Assembly (NCBI RefSeq): GCF_009740285.1
Contig: NZ_CP046566.1
Span: forward strand, 558,001-622,000
Source of the DNA: Phnomibacter ginsenosidimutans
GTDB taxonomy: Bacteria > Bacteroidota > Bacteroidia > Chitinophagales > Chitinophagaceae
Direction of reading: 5' to 3'
Length of the DNA: 64,000 bases
The translations under genes and the position numbers were made by a program. Below are positions 1 to 6,284 of this stretch, piece after piece (positions within the stretch are counted from its first letter, which is position 1; every line of letters starts with the position of its first letter). The notes under the pieces are model-generated. The model was not told where the DNA came from, did not search any database, and saw only the letters and a program-made list of their open reading frames with translations.

Positions 1-196
1 ACTCATCCGCTTCTATCAGTAAGTGCATCGCAATCGGGAACAACGGATTACGGAATCAGGAAAAGGGAGCGGATGATTGGGCTTTTGGCAAACGCTAAAT
101 GTTTGTTTATAACCATAACGAATGAACAGAAGAAACTTACAATGTGTTATACGTTTCAAATCCTTTGCAACCATTTCTTTCACCGACATTCGCTAC

Positions 197-898
197 ATGA
201 AATTTCGTTCTGTATTTGTTTTTGCAATCGCAATCCTCTGTCTTTCGCAGGCTGTGCAGGCCCAAGATGCCACCGCCCTGATACTTAAACTGAAAGCCAA
301 ACTGGAAAAAGTAAACGACTACAGCGCTACCGGAAGGCTGCGAACAGATGTGGCGTTTTTAAAAGTGCCGGTGGCCAAAGTGAATGTGTATTTTAAAAAA
401 CCCAACCGCTTTCGTATTTCCAAAGAAAAGGGCATTAGTATTTTGCCCAAAGGCGGCGTAAGTGTGAACATGCAAAATGTACTCAACGATAAAAACTTTG
501 TAGCGCTGGATGCCGGTACCGCTACCCTGCAAGGCCAAACCGTGAGGGTGGTAAAAGTGCTGCCGGCAGACAATAACAGCGATGTGGTACTAACGACTTT
601 GTACATTGATGAAGCCAACTTGCTCATCAAAAAATCAACGACTACCACTAAAGAAAATGGCACTTATGATGTAGAATTGTTTTATGGCAAATGGACAGCG
701 TATGCCTTGCCGGATAAAACTGTATTCAGCTTTAATACCAAAGACTACAAACTGCCCAAGGGTGTAACTTTGGAGTTTGACGATGGCGAAAAGCCCGATA
801 CCAACAAGCTGAAAAACAAGAAGGGCTATGTTGAATTGACCTACGACAACTATGTCATCAACAAAGGGGTGCCGGATACTTTTTTCTCAGGTAAATAG
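197..898 (+). CDS. LolA-like outer-membrane lipoprotein carrier family protein
   Basis: The 233-residue product has a signal peptide (KFRSVFVFAIAILCLSQAVQAQ, cut after AQA). It then shows the pattern of LolA/LolB-fold proteins: an amphipathic helix (LILKLKAKLEKVNDYSATG) followed by alternating beta strands such as VNVYFKKPNRFRISK. In LolA-fold proteins such a half-barrel binds acyl chains or lipoproteins in the periplasm. I chose the ATG at 197, since an in-frame ATG at 122 would put 25 residues before the signal peptide. The gene stands alone and ends 2 nt before the end of the convergent alkyltransferase-like gene. Specific function is inferred from fold only; it could also be a generic DUF4292/DUF2092-like periplasmic protein. 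Confidence 0.6.
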   Translation: MKFRSVFVFAIAILCLSQAVQAQDATALILKLKAKLEKVNDYSATGRLRTDVAFLKVPVAKVNVYFKKPNRFRISKEKGISILPKGGVSVNMQNVLNDKNFVALDAGTATLQGQTVRVVKVLPADNNSDVVLTTLYIDEANLLIKKSTTTTKENGTYDVELFYGKWTAYALPDKTVFSFNTKDYKLPKGVTLEFDDGEKPDTNKLKNKKGYVELTYDNYVINKGVPDTFFSGK

Positions 899-900
899 CG

Positions 901-1257
901 TTATAAATCCAGCTCAATAGCCGGGTCCCAAAAGCGTTGGGCAAAATCGGCGACTACATCTTCTTTTACTGCTACGCCATCTTTTTTCAATAATTCTTCC
1001 ATGCGGGTGGGCGTGCCAAAATGCATTTTGCCACTAAGCATGCCCATGCGGTTGACTACACGTTGCGCAGGCACATCGGGCAGTACATGAGCGGCATTCA
1101 TGGCCCAGCCTACCATACGGGCACTCATGCCACTGCCCAGGTATTTGGCTATGGCTCCATAGGTGGTAACCCGGCCTTTTGGTACCTGCCGCACTACATC
1201 CCATACGTTTTCAAAAAAGCTGTGGCTGCTATTGGTGGTGCTGCTCCGTTTTTTCAT
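901..1257 (-). CDS. Alkyltransferase-like (Atl/MGMT-family) DNA-binding protein without catalytic Cys
   Basis: The 118-residue protein is the length of stand-alone Atl proteins, shorter than full O6-alkylguanine-DNA alkyltransferases. It has the MGMT DNA-binding core: FFENVWDVVRQVPKGRVTTYGAIAKYLG, then ARMVGWAMNAA. Where active enzymes have PCHRVV it reads PAQRVV (about residues 63-68), so the methyl-accepting Cys is gone. Atl proteins of this kind bind O6-alkylguanine and hand it to nucleotide excision repair. The role here is inferred from family. The C-terminal tail (MEELLKKDGV, then FAQRFWDP) also fits Atl proteins. It is convergent with the LolA-like gene, 2 nt apart. Confidence 0.8.
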   Translation of the reverse strand: MKKRSSTTNSSHSFFENVWDVVRQVPKGRVTTYGAIAKYLGSGMSARMVGWAMNAAHVLPDVPAQRVVNRMGMLSGKMHFGTPTRMEELLKKDGVAVKEDVVADFAQRFWDPAIELDL

Positions 1258-1512
1258 TCTACTAAATTAGGGCAACTCAACAAGCATCCGTTGCATGAAG
1301 GCTACAACTGTAGTGGGTAATAGGGTTGCTGTGCAACAGCTTGTATTGAGTTGGGGCGATTTCGGAGTATAGCTCTTGCAATATTTATTGCACAAATAAA
1401 TGTAGGTGAGTATATTTATTTACGCAAACAACCTTGTCGCATAAACGCATTCGTGTTGTATTTTTCAATAACTGCTGTTTGATTCGGGTAGCTGCGTTTA
1501 AACCTTACATAA

Positions 1513-2421
1513 ATGAAAATTCGTACATCACTCTTTGCTGCCGTTATGCTGGCATTCCTGGCACTCACTTCCTGCCAAAAAGAAATTTCGTTTGAAGTGA
1601 ATGGCAATCCCAATGTTGATACCTCGGGTACTGGCGGTGGTACAGGAGGCTTTAATGGTGATTTGCTCACCAGGTCAGACATGAGCTCTGTACCTGCTTC
1701 TAACTCCAACAAGGCTTCTGCATTTTATGACTTTGATGGAAGCAAACGATTGATTCAGATAAAAACGACAGGTACCTTAAATGGTATACCTGCCTATGCT
1801 TACAAGTATTACCATCGGGATGCGGAAGGCTTGATTACGTTGATTCGTATTAATGATGGCGATTCGCCTGATGATTCCACTTTTGTAAAAGTGTTTCGCA
1901 ACGCTAGCAAGCAGGTGAAATATTTGTTGGTGTATGACGACCCGGCAATGATTGACCCAAACGATAGTATTGCTGTGTCGTATGCAGGCTCTTTGCTCAA
2001 AGAAAGAGCGTGTTATTCTTATCTGCTGGGTACTCCTGATAACCCGGAGCCATTATGGAAAGAAGTAGCTACCTGGAGCAATAACGCTATCAGTAAAATG
2101 ATTATCTCTATTAATTGGGACGATGCTACTCAACAATGGAAACAACAAGCACAGCTGAACTATGAATACGACAACAAAAAGCAGCCCTATGATCGTACTA
2201 TGGATGATGTGCTCTGTGATCATGAAATGCTGGAAGGCGGATACAGTGTCAATAATTTAGTGAAAGCTACGTTGCAACAGCAGGTTGGCTTCCCAACGGT
2301 GCCTTATATAAACTTCACTATGAAGTATGGAACCAACAACCGACCCACCGAGCACACGTTGTTGTTTACCCCGCCGGGCATTGATGCAGCTACTGTAAAA
2401 ACATTATACTTCTATCAATAA
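1513..2421 (+). CDS. Secreted lipoprotein of unknown function
   Basis: The 302-residue product starts with a lipoprotein signal; the lipobox is LTSC with Cys21. A Gly/Thr-rich linker (about residues 36-47) follows, then a beta-rich body. Phrases such as AYKYYHRDAEGLI, LNYEYDNKK and FTMKYGTNNRPTEH recall the repeated strands of YD/DUF4595-type Bacteroidota surface proteins. No catalytic motif is visible. It is probably anchored at the outer membrane or exported. It is a monocistronic gene preceded by about 190 nt of AT-rich spacer. Function is unknown. Confidence 0.7.
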   Translation: MKIRTSLFAAVMLAFLALTSCQKEISFEVNGNPNVDTSGTGGGTGGFNGDLLTRSDMSSVPASNSNKASAFYDFDGSKRLIQIKTTGTLNGIPAYAYKYYHRDAEGLITLIRINDGDSPDDSTFVKVFRNASKQVKYLLVYDDPAMIDPNDSIAVSYAGSLLKERACYSYLLGTPDNPEPLWKEVATWSNNAISKMIISINWDDATQQWKQQAQLNYEYDNKKQPYDRTMDDVLCDHEMLEGGYSVNNLVKATLQQQVGFPTVPYINFTMKYGTNNRPTEHTLLFTPPGIDAATVKTLYFYQ

Positions 2422-2432
2422 GCGGGAAAGCA

Positions 2433-3374
2433 CTAAACCGGCTTATCAGTTCGGGTGTCAGACTTCGCAGCCTGTTGTTGTAACAAATGGCTTTTGCGGG
2501 GCTCGGGCACCCGAACGTATGCATAGGGGCAATGCCGGCAGCCATTGCCACAGCACACCCCACGTTCGAGGTGGTATTTTTCTGTCAACACCATGTACCC
2601 TTCGGGGCTGTAATAGTAATCTTCGCCCTCTTTCAGTTGCACTTTCATAAATCTGCTGCCGATGCTTGTGTTCCCTGCTCCAGCTCCCACACCCGCTTGT
2701 TTAAATGCTTCGTCTTTCGCTGCATCTATTACATCGGGCAGTTGAAACCGCAGGTAAAAAATCCGACCACTTTGTGCAATGTCGAGGCCCTCGTAATGGG
2801 TTTGAATAGTCAACAACTCCGGCTCGGTGGCTTCGCCATACACGTTGGTGTAATTTGTAACCAAGCTGCAGCCATAATGTTCAATCACCAGCAGGGTAAA
2901 GGCATGCAGCACCGGCGAATCGGTTTTGAGATTGATACAGGCGCCGGGCTGCAGAAAACGCTGGTAGCGACGCAAAAAGTTGGGATGTGTCAGTCGCTTA
3001 CGGGCATGGCCGGTCCGCAGCTGCGGGTCGGGGAAGGTGAGCCAGATTTCGGCAACCTCGCCGGGGGCAAAATACTGATCGATGCGGTCGATTTGGGTAC
3101 GCATAAAACCTACATTGCCCAAACCCATGGCCAGGGCCCGCTTGGCACCAATGAAAATGCGGTTGCCTTTTACATCTACACCCAGAAAATTTCTTTTCGG
3201 AAACATTTGGCCCAAACCAACGGCGTATTCGCCTTTGCCACAGGCCAGCTCCAATGTGAGTGGCTGTGCGCTGGCAAAAAAGCTGCCCCAGGTACCCGGC
3301 ATGTTTTCGGGGTACTCCAGCACATTGGAAAACGATTTGATAGCTGCGAAGCGGATGAGTTTCTTTTGGCCCAT
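2433..3374 (-). CDS. trmB: tRNA (guanine-N7-)-methyltransferase TrmB fused to a C-terminal DUF5522 domain
   Basis: The first ~215 of 313 residues are TrmB, the SAM-dependent enzyme that makes m7G46 in tRNA. The SAM site is visible (LELACGKGEYAVGLG), as are FLGVDVKGNRI, the catalytic/tRNA-binding EIWLTFPDPQ and TDSPVLHAF. The last ~85 residues are different. They begin at MKVQLKEGEDYYYSPEGYMV and carry CCGNGCRHCPYAY, the cysteine-rich signature of DUF5522, which is normally a separate small protein. The reading frame is continuous across the junction, where a Gly/Ala-rich stretch (AGVGAGAG) could be a linker. The fusion could couple m7G modification to whatever DUF5522 does, possibly metal or Fe-S binding. 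The TrmB call is firm; the DUF5522 function is not known to me. Confidence 0.9.
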   Translation of the reverse strand: MGQKKLIRFAAIKSFSNVLEYPENMPGTWGSFFASAQPLTLELACGKGEYAVGLGQMFPKRNFLGVDVKGNRIFIGAKRALAMGLGNVGFMRTQIDRIDQYFAPGEVAEIWLTFPDPQLRTGHARKRLTHPNFLRRYQRFLQPGACINLKTDSPVLHAFTLLVIEHYGCSLVTNYTNVYGEATEPELLTIQTHYEGLDIAQSGRIFYLRFQLPDVIDAAKDEAFKQAGVGAGAGNTSIGSRFMKVQLKEGEDYYYSPEGYMVLTEKYHLERGVCCGNGCRHCPYAYVRVPEPRKSHLLQQQAAKSDTRTDKPV

Positions 3375-3405
3375 AAGGCGGCAAAGTTAGGGGGAGGAGG
3401 TTGGT

Positions 3406-3555
3406 TGATTTGAAAGTTGACGGGTTCACGGGTTGACGAGTTCACAAGTTGCAAGGTTCACAAGTTTACATTACTCACCCCCTAATTCCTAACTCCTAAT
3501 CCCTAATTCCCCATTAACTAGTCAACTAGTCAACCAATCAACTAATCAACTAATT
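3406..3555. repeat. Degenerate short-period intergenic repeats
   Basis: The spacer between trmB and the next gene is built of three blocks of near-repeats: copies of GGTTCACAAG/GGGTTGACGAG, then CCTAATTCC-type units, then copies of AACTAGTC/AATCAACT. No coding potential or clear promoter is seen. Similar degenerate blocks occur at 5027-5150, 34976-35010 and 53654-53690. Confidence 0.6.
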
Positions 3556-3562
3556 TGCCTCC

Positions 3563-4051
3563 ATGCTCAAACCTGCTTCACTTGCCGAACTGAAAGCCGA
3601 ACTGCAAACACTGCCGCAAGAAGAGTTGCTGGCACTGTGCCTGCGGCTGGCCCGTTTTAAGCAAGACAACAAAGAACTACTGAGCTACCTGCTGTTTGAT
3701 GCGGCCGATGCCGATGGCTACACCGCACAGGTACAGCAGGCCATCAGCGAGGGCTTTGCACAGATAAATACCAGCACTGTATTTTTTGCCAAAAAAAGCA
3801 TCCGCAAAATATTACGGCAGGTAAATAAAGTGGCCCGCTATGCCGCCAATAAAGAAATGGAAGTGGCGCTGCATTTACATTTTTTGCAAGAGCTATTGCA
3901 GCTGCCGCACCACATTACGCATTCAACTGTGGTAGATAAAATGGCCCATACCCAACATCAAAAAATCAGCAAACTCATCAAAGGCATGCACGAAGATTTG
4001 CAGTACGATTACAAGCGAAGGCTGCAGCTCATTATGGAAACATATGTGTAA
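3563..4051 (+). CDS. Hypothetical alpha-helical cytosolic protein
   Basis: The 162-residue protein starts at ATG 3563, directly after a repeat-rich spacer. It has no signal peptide or membrane segment and is predicted helical throughout (LAELKAELQTLPQEELLALCLRLARF; KKSIRKILRQVNKVARYA). It is rich in Leu, Gln and Lys and lacks motifs I recognise. A two-helix start of the type LxELxxLPQEEL is common in small Bacteroidota cytosolic proteins of unknown role. The neighbours (trmB on the other strand, a DUF4870 membrane protein downstream) give no functional hint. Confidence 0.6.
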   Translation: MLKPASLAELKAELQTLPQEELLALCLRLARFKQDNKELLSYLLFDAADADGYTAQVQQAISEGFAQINTSTVFFAKKSIRKILRQVNKVARYAANKEMEVALHLHFLQELLQLPHHITHSTVVDKMAHTQHQKISKLIKGMHEDLQYDYKRRLQLIMETYV

Positions 4052-4128
4052 AAAAGCGAAACAGTTTTTGTACTTCCATCACGTTTTGTGATGCTGCTTC
4101 GTTATCTTGATTCCCAAATATTTTCAAG

Positions 4129-4500
4129 ATGGCACAGTCATTCGATCCTCAGGATATTTTGAACCGCGACGAAACTTTTGCAACACCGCCCACCAGCGAT
4201 GAACGTACCATGGCCATTTTGTGTCATGTGCTTTCCTTATTCTTCTGGATAGTACCCGCCTTGATTATTTACCTCATCAAAAAAGATGAATCTCCCTATG
4301 TAGCCGCACATGCCAAGGAGTCGCTCAATTTTCAAATTACCATGACGATTGTTGCTATCGGGTTATTCATCAGCATCATTGGTATTTTACTGCTATGGTT
4401 AGTAGGCATTCTTTCGTTGGTGCTGGTAATAGTAGCTACTGTAAAAGCGTCGGAAAATAAACTGTATCGCTACCCGCTCACCTGGCGTTTGATTAAGTAA
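4129..4500 (+). CDS. DUF4870 (Tic20-like) membrane protein
   Basis: The 123-residue protein has a polar N-terminus (about 25 residues). The DUF4870 hallmark follows: TMAILCHVLSLFFWIVPALIIYLIKKDESPYVAAHAKESLNFQ, in which a short helix pair leads to the conserved HAKESLNFQ. Two more hydrophobic helices come next and the protein ends near YRYPLTWRLIK. Family members are small three- or four-helix inner-membrane proteins of unknown function. ATG 4129 is chosen because it gives the usual family length. It is convergent with the HEAT-like pseudogene, 2 nt apart. Confidence 0.85.
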   Translation: MAQSFDPQDILNRDETFATPPTSDERTMAILCHVLSLFFWIVPALIIYLIKKDESPYVAAHAKESLNFQITMTIVAIGLFISIIGILLLWLVGILSLVLVIVATVKASENKLYRYPLTWRLIK

Positions 4501-4502
4501 GC

Positions 4503-5022
4503 TCAGCGTAAAAATATTTTCGCTCTTACTTTAAAAGCCGGCGTTTCATAATCCAAACGGTCGGCAATGATGGCTTTTATTTCGGGCACAATTTCGGGGT
4601 AGTGTTGGCTCAGGTTATGCAGCACCGTCAGCGCAAATGCTTTGATGGCGGGCTTTTCCTGCAGGTTTTCTATGTAGCGAAAACAACGGTCCATTACTTC
4701 GCCATGCAATGGTTCTGGTATGGGTACAAACTGTAATAGTCGCACAATGTTTCGGGTAATACCGTTGTGTATGTTGGGTTGATGCAACAGGTGTATCAAT
4801 GCCGGTAAATGCGGAATAGCCAATTGCGGATGTGCTTCGGCCACATAGCTCATGGGCCACATAGCTCATGGGCCACGCTGCACGGCGGGCCATGCGTTCG
4901 TCTTTGCCTGTTACTATCTCAATCAACTGCGTAAATCTGCCTGCGTTGTCGCCTACCCATAGTTGTACTTTCTCCACCTGTGTTTTGTGGTTGTCTTCGA
5001 GCAGTAAGGAGTGGAGAGACAT
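4503..5022 (-). pseudogene. HEAT-like helical protein broken by a 16-bp tandem duplication
   Basis: Reading from ATG 5022, the N-terminal half (MSLHSLLLEDNHKTQVEKVQ to RRAAWPMSYVA) is in one frame. The C-terminal half (EAHPQLAIPHLPALIHLLHQ to FKVRAKIFLR) is in another. The break falls exactly on two adjacent copies of CCACATAGCTCATGGG (4841-4856 and 4857-4872). Removing one copy restores a continuous protein of about 167 residues (AAWPMSYVAEAHPQ). The helical pairs resemble HEAT or armadillo-type repeats. Function unknown. The duplication is either a true recent mutation or an assembly artefact. Confidence 0.7.
4841..4872. repeat. Perfect 16-bp tandem duplication inside a coding region
   Basis: The unit CCACATAGCTCATGGG is present twice head to tail with no mismatch. 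Since 16 is not a multiple of three, it shifts the frame of the minus-strand gene around it. Confidence 0.95.
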
Positions 5023-5026
5023 GGTT

Positions 5027-5150
5027 GGAAAGTTGGCAGGTTGGAAGGTTAGTAGGTTGGAAAGTTGAAGACAAGTAATCAACAAGGAACGAGAAAGATG
5101 GGAAACTTGTTAACTTTTCAACCCGTCAACTCGTCAACCCCGGGCACCGG
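5027..5150. repeat. Degenerate GTTGGAAAG-type intergenic repeats
   Basis: The spacer contains repeated GGTTGGAAGGTTAGTAGG-like units followed by TTAACTTTTCAACCCGTCAA-like units, which are roughly the complement of the first set, so the block could fold back on itself. No gene is seen. Confidence 0.5.
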
Positions 5151-5151
5151 G

Positions 5152-6069
5152 TTAATCAAAACTCTGGTTCCTCGTAGCCGCCAGTTGCAACAAGCGGTTG
5201 TATTGTTCCGGTGTCAGGTCGTTGTAAAAAAAGTAAATGGGATCGATTTTGGTGCCGCCTTTGATGACTTCGTAATGCAGGTGCGGACCGGTGCTTTTGC
5301 CCGTACTACCCACCCAGCCAATCACTTCGCCCCGCTTTACGGTTTGCCCTGCTCTGGCTTTGATGCGCACCATGTGGCCATACAAGGTTTCATAGCCAAA
5401 GCCGTGGTCTATTACCACGTGGTTGCCGTAGCCACCGGTGTTGAAGTTGGCTTCTTTTACCCGGCCATCGGCAGTAGCATAAATAGGCGTACCGGTAGGG
5501 GCCGTAAAGTCGAGGCCGGCATGCATTTTCGGCACTTTATAAATGGGATCGATGCGGTAGCCGAAACCACTGGCTACCCGCTCCAGGTCTTTGTTGGCCA
5601 CAGGCTGTATGGCAGGGATGGCGGCCAGCAGGTCTTCCTTACGTTCAATCATTTTTTCGATGCTGCCAAATGAGGTTTGCTGCGCATTCATGCGGTTGAA
5701 GAGGCGCTGCAATTGTGCGGCCATGTCGGTAATCAGCTGGTCTTGCCCCATGCTGCTCACTTTTTTGAGCTCCGCTATTTCTTCCAGCATTTTGGCCCGG
5801 GCACTGTCGGGTATGGGCTTCGATTCAAAAATGGAGCGGTACACATTATTGTCCCGCTTTTCCAACGTGGCCAGCCGTTGTTCCAGTTCTTCAATTTGTT
5901 TATCCAGCACTTTGTAGCCGTAGCGCAGGTTGGCATTTTCCTGCATCAGGGTACGTTCGTTGGCACTCGGAAAATACCGCTGGCCAATCAGCACAATAAT
6001 AAAGGAGGTGGTAAGTGCTGCCGCAATGAACCCGAATATCCGCAGCAGTTTCACCCGCAAGGGGGTCAC
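5152..6069 (-). CDS. M23-family membrane-anchored peptidoglycan endopeptidase
   Basis: A short cytoplasmic N-terminus precedes one membrane helix (LLRIFGFIAAALTTSFIIVL). A coiled coil (ENANLRYGYKVLDKQIEELEQRLATLEKR) and a C-terminal LytM/M23 domain follow. The domain has the zinc ligands: HAGLDF, then LHYEV, with GYGNHVVIDHG between. M23 enzymes cut peptide crosslinks of peptidoglycan. The visible start is GTG 6069, but the codons just upstream are open and read EKIKYFYNTHTLRYEKL, which looks like real protein. An ATG at 6146 would join this frame if one base were missing in the CGCCATAAG stretch. The true protein is therefore probably about 25 residues longer. It is divergent from alaS. Confidence 0.85.
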   Translation of the reverse strand: MTPLRVKLLRIFGFIAAALTTSFIIVLIGQRYFPSANERTLMQENANLRYGYKVLDKQIEELEQRLATLEKRDNNVYRSIFESKPIPDSARAKMLEEIAELKKVSSMGQDQLITDMAAQLQRLFNRMNAQQTSFGSIEKMIERKEDLLAAIPAIQPVANKDLERVASGFGYRIDPIYKVPKMHAGLDFTAPTGTPIYATADGRVKEANFNTGGYGNHVVIDHGFGYETLYGHMVRIKARAGQTVKRGEVIGWVGSTGKSTGPHLHYEVIKGGTKIDPIYFFYNDLTPEQYNRLLQLAATRNQSFD

Positions 6070-6192
6070 CAGCTTTTCGTAGCGGAGCGTATGCGTGTTA
6101 TAGAAGTACTTGATCTTTTCACTGGTTCTTATGGCGTTGTCGTCATCTTTTCCGGCAGGGAAAAATGACCATCATCACGGCTGCTAATCTTT

Positions 6193-6200
6193 TACCTTTG
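6193..6200 (+). promoter_or_regulatory. Probable Bacteroidota -7 box upstream of alaS
   Basis: TACCTTTG matches the Bacteroidota sigma-ABfr -7 consensus TAnnTTTG exactly and lies about 85 nt before the chosen alaS start. No good -33 TTTG is seen at the usual 19-21 nt spacing, so this is a partial match only. Confidence 0.35.
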
Positions 6201-6284
6201 CGCACCTTGCCAGGCAAAGCAGTCAAAAATAGCCTTTAGGAGTCTGTTTTGACCATTTTCTTACGCCGACGGCAAAATATTGAA

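Noticed and set aside
1-196. End of an upstream gene such as ftsK
   Set aside because: Short open frames end at 21 and about 109, but neither shows recognisable sequence, so no call is made.
2487-3413. Plus-strand open frame over trmB
   Set aside because: TrmB motifs on the other strand are unambiguous; this frame is a shadow.
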